DNA of 64,000 bases from Oceanococcus atlanticus (GTDB taxonomy: Bacteria > Pseudomonadota > Gammaproteobacteria > Nevskiales > Oceanococcaceae), in contig NZ_AQQV01000002.1 of assembly GCF_002088235.1 (NCBI RefSeq), positions 62,001 to 126,000 of the forward strand. Direction: 5' to 3'. Under the pieces are notes generated by a model that was not told where the DNA came from, ran no database searches, and worked only from the letters and a program-made list of their open reading frames with translations. Both the position numbers and the translations under genes were made by a program. Numbering within the stretch: the stretch's first letter is position 1; each line of letters opens with the position of its first letter. Below, piece after piece: positions 54,554 to 64,000 of this stretch.

Positions 54554-56701
54554 TCAGGCAAACAACTCACCCGAAGCCGCCTTGTCCACCACGATCTGCG
54601 GTGGTTCGAAGCGCTCACCGTAGGCAGCCGCCAGTTCGCGACACCGGTCGACAAACTTCTGCGCCCCGTAGGTGTTGATGAACTGCAGGAAGCCACCGGT
54701 GTGAATCGGCGCACCGATCCCCATGATCGAGCCGATGTTGCCATCTGCCACGGTGCGCAGCACGTTGGTTTCAAGGCATTTGAGCGTTTCGATGACCTGA
54801 CGGAACATCAAACGATCACCGATATCATCGTCGCTGATCTCGACATCGGCCTTGTAGTACTTGTCCAGCAGCGGCTGCCACAGCTGACGCTGACCGTTTT
54901 CGTAGTCGTAAAAACCGCCGCCGTGGTAACGCCCGCCACGCTGATGCTCACCGATCATGAAGCCCAGCACTTCGCTCATCGCTTCACGCTCGCCCCACTT
55001 GTCCTTGTAGCCCATCGCCTCCCAGGTTTCCCCGGCTTTACGCCCGAGCTCCAGACTGACCTCGTCGTGCACCTGCAGCGGCCCCACCGGCATGCCGATA
55101 CCCTTGCCGATGTTGTCGACTCGAATCGGGTGCAGGCCTTCGCTGAGCAGACGCACGCCTTCATCCAGGTAGGTGCCGAAGGTTCGCGAGGTGAAGAACG
55201 CCAGCGAGTCGTTGACCACGATCGGGGTCTTGCGAATCTGCATGGTGTAATCAAAAGCCAGGGCGAGGGTCTCGCCCGAGGTTTTCTCGCCGCAGATGAT
55301 CTCGATCAGCGGCATCTTGTCGACCGGCGAGAAGAAATGAATGCCGATGAAGTTTTCCGCATTGCGACTGGCTTCGGCCAGCTGGGTGATCGGCAGGGTC
55401 GAGGTGTTGGAGCCCCACACGCCATTTTCCGGCAGCTGGTCTTCGGTTTCGGCCAAAATCTTGTTCTTGAGCTCGAAGTTCTCGAACACCGCTTCGATAA
55501 TCAGATCACAACCGGCAAGGTCATCAACCTGGTCGGTCGGCTTGATCAGGTCGAGCAGATCCTGTTTCTTCTGCGGGGTGGCACGACCACGCTTGATGGC
55601 CTTGTCCATCAGCATCTCGGAATACGCCTTGCCCTTCTCGGCGGCTTCCATGCTGATGTCCTTGAGGATCACTTCGATGCCGGCCTTGGCCGAGACATAG
55701 GCAATGCCCTGCCCCATCATGCCGGCGCCCAGCACACCCAGCTTCTTGACCTTCTTCTTGGGCACGTCTTTCGGACGGCTGGCGCCCGAGTTGATCTGAT
55801 TGAGCTGGAAGAAGAACGTGGTGATCATGTTCTTGGCTTCCGGCGTGCCGACCAGCTTGGTCAGGCCACGGCTTTCAACCTTCAGCGCGGTGTCGAAATC
55901 CAGACGTGCGGCCTCGGCCATGCAATCCAGAATCTCGATCGGGGCCGGCAGCAGTCCACGGGTTTTCTTGACCGTCATGGTCGGCGCCATCATCAGCACC
56001 TGCGCCATCTTGGGATGATCCGCGCGCCCGCCCGGAATCTTGAAGCCCTTGCGATCCCACGGCTGTACCGCCGCTTCGGCATTGCTCTTGTTGTCGAGGA
56101 TCATCTTCTTGGCGGCCGGGACCAACTCATCCAGCGACTCGACCGTGGCATCGACCAGCCCGGCCTTGCTGGCCTTGGCCGGATCGAGCTTCTTGCCTTC
56201 CAGCAGATACGGCGCGGCCGCTTCAATACCCAGCAAATTGGTCAAGCGAACCACACCGCCACCGCCCGGCAGCAGGCCCAGTGTGACCTCGGGCAAGCCC
56301 ACCTGCACCGAACGATCATTCCAGGCCACGCGGTAATTGCAGGCCAGGCAAATTTCGTAACCACCGCCCAGAGCCGCGCCATTGATGGCCGCCACCACCG
56401 GAACCGGCAGTTTCTCCAGACGCCGCAACTGATCCTTGATCTTGTCCAGCGAGGCCATGAAACGCGCCTCGTCCTTGCCCTTCTCGAAGGCCAGCAGGCC
56501 GTGCAGATTGCCACCGGCAAAGAACACCTTCTTGGCCGAGGTGATCACCACACCGCTCAGCCCTTGTTCCGCCTCAAGCTTGGCCACGGTCTCGCCCATG
56601 GCCTGCTCATATTCTTCATTCATGGAGTTGACCGGCCCGGTCATGTCCATGGTGATCGTCACGATGCCGTCGGCATCCTTGTCGTACTTGAAAACACTCA
56701 T
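54554..56701 (-). CDS. Multifunctional fatty-acid oxidation enzyme (enoyl-CoA hydratase / 3-hydroxyacyl-CoA dehydrogenase), FadB/FadJ type
   Basis: 715 residues, standard for the FadB/FadJ alpha subunit. The N-terminal crotonase domain (1-190) has catalytic E116 in GGGYEICLA and E138 in GLPEVTLGLLPGG. The NAD-binding domain begins near 325 with VLGAGMMGQGIAYV. The C-terminal dehydrogenase domains contain FIGIHFFSPVDKMPLIEI and NDSLAFFTSR. It hydrates enoyl-CoA and oxidises the 3-hydroxyacyl-CoA product. The thiolase gene is upstream on the same strand with 168 nt between them, which contain a long palindrome. FadB and FadJ cannot be told apart here, so no symbol is given. Confidence 0.94.
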   Translation of the reverse strand: MSVFKYDKDADGIVTITMDMTGPVNSMNEEYEQAMGETVAKLEAEQGLSGVVITSAKKVFFAGGNLHGLLAFEKGKDEARFMASLDKIKDQLRRLEKLPVPVVAAINGAALGGGYEICLACNYRVAWNDRSVQVGLPEVTLGLLPGGGGVVRLTNLLGIEAAAPYLLEGKKLDPAKASKAGLVDATVESLDELVPAAKKMILDNKSNAEAAVQPWDRKGFKIPGGRADHPKMAQVLMMAPTMTVKKTRGLLPAPIEILDCMAEAARLDFDTALKVESRGLTKLVGTPEAKNMITTFFFQLNQINSGASRPKDVPKKKVKKLGVLGAGMMGQGIAYVSAKAGIEVILKDISMEAAEKGKAYSEMLMDKAIKRGRATPQKKQDLLDLIKPTDQVDDLAGCDLIIEAVFENFELKNKILAETEDQLPENGVWGSNTSTLPITQLAEASRNAENFIGIHFFSPVDKMPLIEIICGEKTSGETLALAFDYTMQIRKTPIVVNDSLAFFTSRTFGTYLDEGVRLLSEGLHPIRVDNIGKGIGMPVGPLQVHDEVSLELGRKAGETWEAMGYKDKWGEREAMSEVLGFMIGEHQRGGRYHGGGFYDYENGQRQLWQPLLDKYYKADVEISDDDIGDRLMFRQVIETLKCLETNVLRTVADGNIGSIMGIGAPIHTGGFLQFINTYGAQKFVDRCRELAAAYGERFEPPQIVVDKAASGELFA

Positions 56702-56750
56702 TTTGATCTACTCAATTCGTTGATTCGGCCAACGTGGCTGCAGGTGCGTG

Positions 56751-56850
56751 ATTTTCGTGGGCTGGCAAGGCGGCGCGGCGCGCAGGGAGGGCGCGTATTG
56801 AAATACGCAACCGACCGAGCACGGCGCCAACACGGCCAGCACGCGAAAAG
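56751..56850. repeat. Long imperfect palindrome between thiolase and FadB-type genes
   Basis: The outer arms are 56751-56766 and 56835-56850, complementary at 13 of 16 positions, including TTTTCG and GCTGGC. The inner arms GCGTATT (56793-56799) and AATACGC (56802-56808) are perfect. The arms between are equal in length but only partly paired. A second hairpin, GCACGCG-AAAAG-CGCGTGC (56839-56857), overlaps the right arm. The element lies in the mRNA between two co-oriented genes and could slow transcription, protect mRNA, or be a dispersed repeat. Confidence 0.65.
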
Positions 56851-56869
56851 CGCGTGCATTCAGCCGCGT

Positions 56870-58078
<1,209 letters not shown>

Positions 58079-58220
58079 GTCCCTTCCCGGTTGTGTACAA
58101 GACAGGCCCCGGAGTGTGCGCCCTGCACCTCAACCTAACAATGATGCGATCGCTCAAAAATAGACATTTTACTCCACCAGTCACCGCGGCGGATTGTGCG
58201 CGCAAACGGCGCAATGCCAC

Positions 58221-59237
58221 TTAGCTATTGCGGTACTCGAGCATCACCAAGGTGGCATCACGCTTTACCGCATGGGTATCGACATGAATTAGAAACTCTT
58301 CCCAGATGGTGGCCTCGGCCTCCTCCAGCGGGCGCGCGGCGGTGATCTCCAGCAAGGTCGAAAATCCTCCGGCATGGTGCGTTTCGAAGACATCGAGCAA
58401 GCTGGCGGAGGCCGCAATAATGCGGTCGCCAGGGCTGAGATGATCCGACCAATCGGACAACGGCGCCTCGTTGTACTCGGCACTCAGCTGATAACCCAGC
58501 GGCATGCCGACCTGCACGTGGCCGTCTACGCGTTTGACCAGGTACAGATGCGAGCGATTGACGCTGCGCGCCTGAATTGCACCATCACGGCCAAGCTCGA
58601 CCACACTGCCGTGTATGGTGCGCCCGAGCATGCCACGGGTCATGTAGTTGACCAGCCGCTGGCGCTCATCGCTGGCCGAGGCGGATAAGGTTTCCGCCTG
58701 CAGGGCCCAGTCCAGCAGCAGGGCCTCATAGGCGGTCAACACGTCATCACCTTCCACCGTGGCAAACAGAAAGTAACTGTCGGTCGGCGTATCCGGCTCA
58801 GCCAGGCGAATGTCCGTGGTGTCGCAGCGCACCGGCCCGGCCCGCAAACGACGAAACTGAACCTGATAGCTGGGGGTGGCTTTGGCTGGCACCCACAGTG
58901 AATCCTGGGCGCGTGACATCGCAGCCAGATCAGCCACCGTCTTGCGATTGAGATTGCCGATGCATTCCGCGGCCTGAAACTGACGCCGCATCAAATGAGC
59001 CACCCACAGGATGAACGGCGCCCCGCACAGCACGGTACTGATCAGCCAGACATTCTGTGAATGCGTGACCCAATCACGCGAGGGACCCGCCGGCATCTGA
59101 TGGACATAGACATTGAAAACCAGCCAGATCATCAGGGCAAAGGCCACCGCAAGACCGATCGCCAGGGCCCACATCGCCTTGTGGGAATGAATACGCAACG
59201 CAGGCAGGCGCGCCGTGCGCCGGGTCAGACTGTTCAT
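58221..59237 (-). CDS. Membrane protein with degenerate PP2C/SpoIIE-like C-terminus
   Basis: 338 residues. Two membrane helices lie near residues 20-45 (WALAIGLAVAFALMIWLVFN) and 60-85 (STVLCGAPFILWVAHL). After that comes a soluble domain. Its last third has strand patterns of PP2C/SpoIIE phosphatases, such as YQVQFRRLRAGP, LGYQLSAEYNEAPL, LSPGDRIIAASASLLDVFETH and a final VKRDATLVMLEYR. The metal-binding aspartates of active PP2C enzymes are not all present: the usual TDG is replaced by ASAS. It may be an inactive, regulatory form. It is downstream of trkH on the same strand, 67 nt away. I do not recognise a specific function. Confidence 0.65.
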   Translation of the reverse strand: MNSLTRRTARLPALRIHSHKAMWALAIGLAVAFALMIWLVFNVYVHQMPAGPSRDWVTHSQNVWLISTVLCGAPFILWVAHLMRRQFQAAECIGNLNRKTVADLAAMSRAQDSLWVPAKATPSYQVQFRRLRAGPVRCDTTDIRLAEPDTPTDSYFLFATVEGDDVLTAYEALLLDWALQAETLSASASDERQRLVNYMTRGMLGRTIHGSVVELGRDGAIQARSVNRSHLYLVKRVDGHVQVGMPLGYQLSAEYNEAPLSDWSDHLSPGDRIIAASASLLDVFETHHAGGFSTLLEITAARPLEEAEATIWEEFLIHVDTHAVKRDATLVMLEYRNS

Positions 59238-59304
59238 GACCGTCCTTGAGAATTGAACGCCTCCCGCGAAGCAAGATGCGGGCCAGCTGCCCGCAGGCCC
59301 CGCC

Positions 59305-60801
59305 CTAGCCGCGCCAGAACCCAGCGGTCAGCAGCACCAGCACGGTCATGACCTCCAAGCGCCCCATCAACATGCCCGCCGACAGTGCCCACTTGGCCGC
59401 GTCGGGTAGGCTGGCGAAGTTGCCGGCCGGGCCGACGATTTCGCCCAGCCCCGGCCCCACATTGGTGACTGCAGTGGCCGCAGCACTCAGGCTGGTCACA
59501 CCATCCAGACCCAGGCTGGACAGAAACATGGCCAACACGCCGATGGTGGCGAAGAACGCAAAGGAGAACGCCACCACCGACCGCATGATGTCATCGCCCA
59601 CCACCCGGCCGTTGTAGGTGTTGGGCAGCACACGGCGCGGGTACGCCAGTTGCAGCAACTGACTGTGCAGCAACCGCACCGCCAGCTGAAAGCGGAAAAT
59701 TTTCATGCCGCCCGAGGTTGAGCCGGAACAGCCACCTATAAAAGTGAGATAGAAAAACGCCACTACGGGCAGCTGCCCCCAGGTGGTGTAGTCATCGGTG
59801 GCAAAGCCGGTGGTGGTCACCACCGAGACCACATTGAAGGTGGCCAGCAGCAAGGCACGCGGCGCATCGGCCTGCCCGGTCAGGCTCAGCCAGGCGGCCA
59901 GAAATGCGCTGGCAGCCAGCACAAACACCAGGAACGCCCGCACCTGCTCATCGCGAAAAATCACCAGCGGCTGATCACGCAGATGACGCACGTACAGCAT
60001 GAACGGCAAACCGCCAAGCAACATGAAAACAATGGCCACGATGTGCAGTGACGCCTGATGGAACTGCGCAAACGAAGCATCCGAGGTCGAATAGCCGCCA
60101 GTGGAGACCGTGGTCAGGGCATGATTGACCGCATCAAACAGCGACATCCCGAAAACCACGTAGAGCAGCAGGCAGGCCAGCGTGAGACCGACGTACACGC
60201 TGGCAATTGAGCCGGCCACCTGACGGGCCCGCGGCATGGCCTTCTCCGACCAGTCCGAGGATTCGGTCTGGAACAGACGCATGCCTCCAACCTGCAGAAA
60301 CGGCAGTATGGCCACGCCCATGACCACAAAGCCGATGCCGCCCAGCCATTGCAAGATCGAACGCCACAGCAAAATGGCCGGAGCGTGCTGATCAAGTTGG
60401 ACCAGCACCGTCGAGCCGGTGGTGGTGATCCCCGACATGGTTTCGAAGAACGCGTCGGTCACGCTGATGTGTTCAACAAACACCAGCGGTAGCGCCGCCA
60501 CCGCACTGACCACCACCCACACCGTGGTGGTGAGCAGGAACATCTGGCGCGGCAACATGCTGTGCAAAACCGGCCGAAAGCCGCGGAACAGGATCAGGCC
60601 TATGGCCAGGGTGGCCAGGCTGGTGAAACCGAACTCGCCGGCGCCAGCAGTAGCGGTGGCCGCGGCCAGCAAGGCCGGAACCAGCATGAACAAGGACAGG
60701 ATGGCCAGCAGCAAGCCGATTGCGAAGCCGATCGGCGCAACCCGCCTGATCACACTGTCGCTGGTCATTCCGGTCAGAGGTGCGGACTCATTTGAGCGCA
60801 T
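59305..60801 (-). CDS. trkH: TrkH/TrkG family potassium uptake protein
   Basis: About 498 residues with four P-loop repeats. The selectivity filter glycines are visible in TTTGSTVL, STGGYST, TTTGFAT and TNVGPG. Membrane helices surround each of them. TrkH is the ion-conducting subunit of potassium uptake and works with the NAD-binding protein TrkA, which is not in this window. The start used is the ATG one codon inside the GTG at 60804. It overlaps the end of the small winged-helix-like gene upstream by 14 nt, so the two are coupled. Confidence 0.93.
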   Translation of the reverse strand: MRSNESAPLTGMTSDSVIRRVAPIGFAIGLLLAILSLFMLVPALLAAATATAGAGEFGFTSLATLAIGLILFRGFRPVLHSMLPRQMFLLTTTVWVVVSAVAALPLVFVEHISVTDAFFETMSGITTTGSTVLVQLDQHAPAILLWRSILQWLGGIGFVVMGVAILPFLQVGGMRLFQTESSDWSEKAMPRARQVAGSIASVYVGLTLACLLLYVVFGMSLFDAVNHALTTVSTGGYSTSDASFAQFHQASLHIVAIVFMLLGGLPFMLYVRHLRDQPLVIFRDEQVRAFLVFVLAASAFLAAWLSLTGQADAPRALLLATFNVVSVVTTTGFATDDYTTWGQLPVVAFFYLTFIGGCSGSTSGGMKIFRFQLAVRLLHSQLLQLAYPRRVLPNTYNGRVVGDDIMRSVVAFSFAFFATIGVLAMFLSSLGLDGVTSLSAAATAVTNVGPGLGEIVGPAGNFASLPDAAKWALSAGMLMGRLEVMTVLVLLTAGFWRG

Positions 60802-60994
60802 CACGGCCGGCCTCGGTCAGGCGCCAGCGTCGTGCGGTGTTTTCCAGCGGCAGCATCTGCGCTGGCAGGGATTCGATCAAACCGCGCTCGCGCAGATTCA
60901 GCAAGGTGGCCGACTCGCCCGGCTCGCCGCTCAGCGGCAGCCCGCGCTGAATCCGGCGCAGTTGACGCCACTCGGATTCCGATAAGCCGCTCAT
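60788..60994 (-). CDS. Small winged-helix-like protein (68 aa)
   Basis: The start is taken at MSGLSESEWRQLRRIQRG. The longer frame adds a leader with no match. The body reads as a winged-helix DNA-binding or dimerisation fragment: TLLNLRERGLIESLP, then a wing MLPLENTARRWRLTEAGRDAL. It lacks a full recognition domain beyond that, so it could be a small regulator, or a modulator of the trkH that overlaps its end. AAGG lies 9 nt upstream of the ATG. It is 68 nt downstream of the LysR gene on the same strand. Confidence 0.6.
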   Translation of the reverse strand: MSGLSESEWRQLRRIQRGLPLSGEPGESATLLNLRERGLIESLPAQMLPLENTARRWRLTEAGRDALK

Positions 60995-61062
60995 GCCTTC
61001 ATGCCTTGTCCCGAACCAGCGTGCTGCGGGCCCGCATGATATACCCATCAGCGCACCGCAAG

Positions 61063-61974
61063 CTAAGCCTCGCGCTGTGCGAACACGCCCAGAATATGCC
61101 GCCTCAGCCACTGATTGGCGGGGTCGTCATCCACATTCTCGTGCCAGTAAACGTAGCCTTCCGGCGGCGGCAGATCGAGCGGAAACGGCAGGATCAGGAA
61201 ATCGCCGGCCCGGTTGGCCACCTCGGCATAGCCGCGCGGCATGGTCAGCACCAGATCGTTATGACGGACCACTTCCAGGGCCGCAAAGTAATGCTGGCAG
61301 CGCAGCTGGATATGCCGGCTGAGCCCGTGGCGTGATAACTCCATATCTTCGATGCCACCGCCAGAACGGCGCACGGTGGCCAAAATGTGGCCCTCAGCCA
61401 GATAGTCCTCCAGCGTGGCATGTATGTTCAGGCGTGGATGTCCGGCGCGACAGACCACAACCAGCGGGTCGAACTGCACACGCTGACGCAAAATTTTGTC
61501 CGACACGGGCAAATGCATGTCCAGCGCGACATCAAGATGGCCATTGGCCAGTTCCGATTCGAGCGCGCGCCGGTCGGTCTGGATCGAAGCCAGATCGATC
61601 TGTGGCGCCTCCGCGCTGATGCTGCGCTGCAGGGCCGGCATCAGCAGTGGCTCACTCACATCGCGCATACCCAGGGTGAATTTGTGCGGTGTGGTAGCCG
61701 GATCAAAGCGGTTGAGATCAGACAGCATCAGATCCACGTCGCGCAGGATGTCGCGCACCGGCCGGGCCAGATTGCGTGCGGTCGGTGTCGGCACCACGGC
61801 GCGCCCCTCGCGCACGAACAAAGGATCACCCAGGGCGTCGCGCAAGCGATTCAAGGCATGGGAGACGGCCGGCTGGGTCAGATGCAGCTTGCGCGCCGCC
61901 GGCGTGATACCGCCTTCGCTGAAGATGGCGTCAAACACCACCAGCAGGTTGAGGTCTATCTTACTGACATTCAC
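61063..61974 (-). CDS. LysR-family transcriptional regulator
   Basis: 303 residues. The N-terminal winged helix has SEGGITPAARKLHLTQPAVSHALNRLRDALGDPLFVREGR (residues about 19-57), a textbook LysR start. The remaining 240 residues form the effector-binding domain. It is divergent from a NADP-dependent oxidoreductase gene 115 nt away. In that gap a perfect palindrome overlaps the -35 box of the oxidoreductase promoter. The regulator probably controls the oxidoreductase and hydrolase genes in response to an unknown reactive or aromatic compound. Confidence 0.93.
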   Translation of the reverse strand: MNVSKIDLNLLVVFDAIFSEGGITPAARKLHLTQPAVSHALNRLRDALGDPLFVREGRAVVPTPTARNLARPVRDILRDVDLMLSDLNRFDPATTPHKFTLGMRDVSEPLLMPALQRSISAEAPQIDLASIQTDRRALESELANGHLDVALDMHLPVSDKILRQRVQFDPLVVVCRAGHPRLNIHATLEDYLAEGHILATVRRSGGGIEDMELSRHGLSRHIQLRCQHYFAALEVVRHNDLVLTMPRGYAEVANRAGDFLILPFPLDLPPPEGYVYWHENVDDDPANQWLRRHILGVFAQREA

Positions 61975-61995
61975 AGAATGAATGGCTCGGCATAG

Positions 61996-62011
61996 ATCAA
62001 ATACATTTGAT
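61996..62011. promoter_or_regulatory. LysR-type operator palindrome
   Basis: ATCAAAT and ATTTGAT are perfect 7-bp arms 2 nt apart, AT-rich in GC-rich DNA, between the divergent lysR and oxidoreductase genes. A T-N12-A spacing fits the usual LysR site. The right arm overlaps the -35 box of the oxidoreductase promoter, so binding could block or help polymerase. Confidence 0.7.
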
Positions 62012-62035
62012 TGATTTTAAGAGCGTTCTTATGCT
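62007..62035 (+). promoter_or_regulatory. Sigma-70-like promoter of the oxidoreductase gene
   Basis: TTGATT at 62007-62012 and TATGCT at 62030-62035 are spaced by 17 nt and match the consensus at four of six positions each. The start codon is 55 nt further on. The -35 box overlaps the palindrome at 61996-62011. Confidence 0.55.
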
Positions 62036-62089
62036 GCCGCCACCTCTGCGCAGCTCAGCCCTGCGCCCGCACCACTCCTGGAGACCCGC

Positions 62090-63100
62090 ATGAGCACCAA
62101 TCGCCAGTTCAAACTCGCCCAACGCCCTGTCGGCACACCGACCCGTGACAACTGGAGCTACGAAACCAGCCCCGTTGCCGAGCCGGGCGACGGTGAATTC
62201 CTGGTTCGGGTGCGCTACCTGTCACTCGATCCGGCCATGCGCGGCTGGATGAACGAAGGCAAATCCTATGTCCCGCCGGTGGGCATCGGCGAGGTCATGC
62301 GCGCTGGCGCGGTAGGCGAAGTGGTCGCCTCGCGGCACGATGGCTTCGCTGTTGGTGACACCGTCAGCGGCCTGTTCGGCGTGCAGGACTATGCCATCTC
62401 CAACGGGCGTGGCGTGAACAAGGTCGACCCCAAAGCGGCGCCGCTGCCGTTGTACCTGGGCACCCTGGGCATGCCCGGCATGACCGCCTATTTCGGCCTG
62501 CTTGAAGTGGGCAAATGCCAGGATGGCGAAACCGTCGTGGTGTCGGGGGCCGCCGGCGCGGTTGGCTCGGTGGTTGGGCAGATCGCCAAGATCAAGGGCT
62601 GCCGTGTGGTCGGGATTGCCGGCGGCGCCGAGAAATGCCGCTATGTGGTTGACGAACTGGGCTTTGACGCCTGCATCGACTACAAGACCGGCGACGTCAA
62701 AGCGGGCCTCAAACAGCACTGCCCCGATGGCATTGATGTGTACTTCGACAACGTTGGTGGCGACATCCTCGATGCGGTGCTGACCCGCCTGGCCATGCAT
62801 GCCCGCATCGTGATCTGCGGTGCGATCTCGCAATACAACAACACCACCCCGGTTAAAGGCCCGAGCAATTACATGTCCTTGCTGGTCAATCGCGCCAGCA
62901 TGACCGGCATGGTGGTGTTCGACTGGGCAGCCCGCTATGGCGAAGCGGTGACCCAGATGGCGCAGTGGCTGCAATCCGGCCAGCTAAAATCACGCGAGCA
63001 TGTGGTCGAAGGCCTTCAGAATTTCCCCGAGACCCTGCTGATGCTGTTCAATGGCGAGAATTTCGGCAAGCTGGTCCTGGAAATCGATGAGCCAAACTGA
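62090..63100 (+). CDS. NADP-dependent oxidoreductase, MDR superfamily, CurA-like
   Basis: 336 residues. The N-terminus starts MSTNRQFKLAQRPVGTPTRDNW. The active pocket follows the zinc-independent pattern LSLDPAMRGWMNEGKSY, and the Rossmann fold begins at VVSGAAGAVGSVVGQIAKIKGC. These are typical of medium-chain reductases such as CurA/prostaglandin reductase, which reduce activated double bonds using NADPH. No zinc-binding cysteines were seen. It diverges from a LysR gene and overlaps the next hydrolase gene by 14 nt. Reduction of an unsaturated compound followed by its hydrolysis is a likely two-step role, but this is inference. Confidence 0.93.
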   Translation: MSTNRQFKLAQRPVGTPTRDNWSYETSPVAEPGDGEFLVRVRYLSLDPAMRGWMNEGKSYVPPVGIGEVMRAGAVGEVVASRHDGFAVGDTVSGLFGVQDYAISNGRGVNKVDPKAAPLPLYLGTLGMPGMTAYFGLLEVGKCQDGETVVVSGAAGAVGSVVGQIAKIKGCRVVGIAGGAEKCRYVVDELGFDACIDYKTGDVKAGLKQHCPDGIDVYFDNVGGDILDAVLTRLAMHARIVICGAISQYNNTTPVKGPSNYMSLLVNRASMTGMVVFDWAARYGEAVTQMAQWLQSGQLKSREHVVEGLQNFPETLLMLFNGENFGKLVLEIDEPN

Positions 63101-64000
63101 CGCCACCCCCACAGATATCGACAGCGGCACGGTCAGCGCCAACGGCATCTCCATCGCCTACGAACGCTGGGGCGTGCCCACAGATCCGGCGGTGCTGCTG
63201 ATCATGGGCTTGGGTGGCCAACTGGTGATGTGGCCGGATGCCCTGTGCAAGCAGCTGGTCGAAGCCGGTTTTCAGGTTATCCGCTTCGACAACCGCGACG
63301 TCGGGCTGTCCAGCCATTTTGACCACTGCGGCAAGCCCAATATTGCCCGCATCGCGCTGGCCGCCGGACTCGGCCGCCGCCCGAACGTGCCCTACAAGCT
63401 CAACGACATGGCCCAGGACAGCCTCGGCCTGCTCGACGCGCTGGGTATCGCCAAAGCCCATGTGGTGGGCGTATCGATGGGCGGCATGATCGCCCAGCTG
63501 CTGACCACCTGGTATCCCGAACGGGTCAGCAGCCTGACCGCGATCATGACCTCCAGCGGCCACCCTCGCCTGCCCGGGCCGAGTCTCAAGCTGCGACTGC
63601 GCCTGCTGCGCAAGCGCGCCAGCGACACCGAGCAGGCCATTCGTGACTCCATGCAGACCTTCCGGCTGATCGGCAGCCCCGGCTACCCGCAGGACGACGA
63701 AGAGCTGCGCGCCAAGGTGGCCCAGCAGATCCATCGCAACATGAACCCGCAGGGCACGGTGCGCCAGATGGCGGCCATTTTGGCCTCCGGCAGCCGTGCC
63801 CGGCTGCTGCAAAAAATCGCCGCCCCGACGCTGATCCTGCATGGTCAGGACGACCCCTTGATCCCGGTCGCCGCGGCGCACGATCTGGGCCAGCGCATCC
63901 CGCACGCGCGCAGCGTGATCATCGACGGCTGGGGCCATGATCTGCCCAACGCGTTGATGCCCCGGCTGGGGCGCGAGATGATCCACCACTTCCGTCTGGT
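63087..64000 (+). CDS. Alpha/beta hydrolase, cut by the window end
   Basis: The open frame starts at the ATG at 63087, inside the last codons of the oxidoreductase gene, and runs to the window end without a stop. At least 304 residues are visible. The sequence has the oxyanion region LLIMGLGGQLVMWP, the nucleophile elbow GVSMGGM (S130), the acid in LILHGQDDPLIP and the His in WGHDLP, so the triad is complete and the protein nearly whole. It is coupled to the oxidoreductase. Esterase, lactonase or dehalogenase activity cannot be told apart by sequence. Confidence 0.88.
   Translation, partial: MSQTDATPTDIDSGTVSANGISIAYERWGVPTDPAVLLIMGLGGQLVMWPDALCKQLVEAGFQVIRFDNRDVGLSSHFDHCGKPNIARIALAAGLGRRPNVPYKLNDMAQDSLGLLDALGIAKAHVVGVSMGGMIAQLLTTWYPERVSSLTAIMTSSGHPRLPGPSLKLRLRLLRKRASDTEQAIRDSMQTFRLIGSPGYPQDDEELRAKVAQQIHRNMNPQGTVRQMAAILASGSRARLLQKIAAPTLILHGQDDPLIPVAAAHDLGQRIPHARSVIIDGWGHDLPNALMPRLGREMIHHFRL

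Overview
The window is GC-rich, gene-dense chromosomal DNA of a free-living, probably aerobic gammaproteobacterium. The signs are a FadB-type beta-oxidation pair, Entner-Doudoroff genes, TrkH, PpnP, and an ECF sigma factor of the TIGR02999 type paired with a TPR-bearing Ser/Thr kinase. That last pairing is common in Xanthomonadales, Nevskiales and relatives, so placement near those orders is an inference. No rRNA, tRNA, transposase, integrase or CRISPR array was seen. Nothing suggests a recent genomic island, although several intergenic gaps hold structured repeats.

Layout. 1-1003: end of a 5-oxoprolinase operon (pxpB end, pxpC). 1019-18839 (minus): four consecutive genes for very large exported proteins (2298, 1075, 1444 and 1121 aa), coupled by 3-nt gaps or ATGA overlaps. 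They lie directly downstream of an ECF sigma gene (18922-19470), which is divergent from a transmembrane Ser/Thr kinase with TPRs (19536-22190). This is the best candidate for an undescribed system: a sigma/kinase-controlled surface or periplasmic assembly. 22198-23316: YkgJ-like cysteine-cluster protein, HU with a clear terminator, and a 48-aa DUF3096 membrane peptide. 23445-27446: an M19/amidohydrolase-like lipoprotein, a cupredoxin-like protein and a polytopic membrane protein. 27472-28728: small basic protein, guanidinium exporter Gdx/SugE under a recognisable guanidine-II (mini-ykkC) riboswitch, and PpnP. 28924-31372: two overlapping lipoprotein genes (NHL repeats; Ig-like). 31356-35807 (minus): small secreted protein, amidase, lysyl-oxidase-like protein with a C-terminal sorting tag, and an SGNH hydrolase.

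36266-45382 is a five-gene operon of the amidoligase type: transglutaminase-DUF2126, circularly permuted ATP-grasp, alpha-E, a fused ATP-grasp/alpha-E protein, and a second transglutaminase. It probably makes and processes an amide-linked peptide whose structure is unknown. 45383-52947 is central carbon metabolism: edd-eda-ppc (minus) divergent from zwf-pgl (plus). Together these turn glucose-6-phosphate into pyruvate plus glyceraldehyde-3-phosphate and add an anaplerotic step.

52958-58078 (minus) is lipid catabolism: thiolase, FadB-type multifunctional enzyme, and an alpha-methylacyl-CoA racemase-like protein. A long imperfect palindrome lies between the first two genes. A pair of inverted repeats with compensatory base changes lies between the last two. 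58221-61974 (minus): a membrane protein with a degenerate PP2C-like end, TrkH, a short winged-helix-like protein and a LysR regulator. 62090-64000: a CurA-type NADP-dependent oxidoreductase and an alpha/beta hydrolase cut by the window end, divergent from the LysR gene across a perfect operator-like palindrome.
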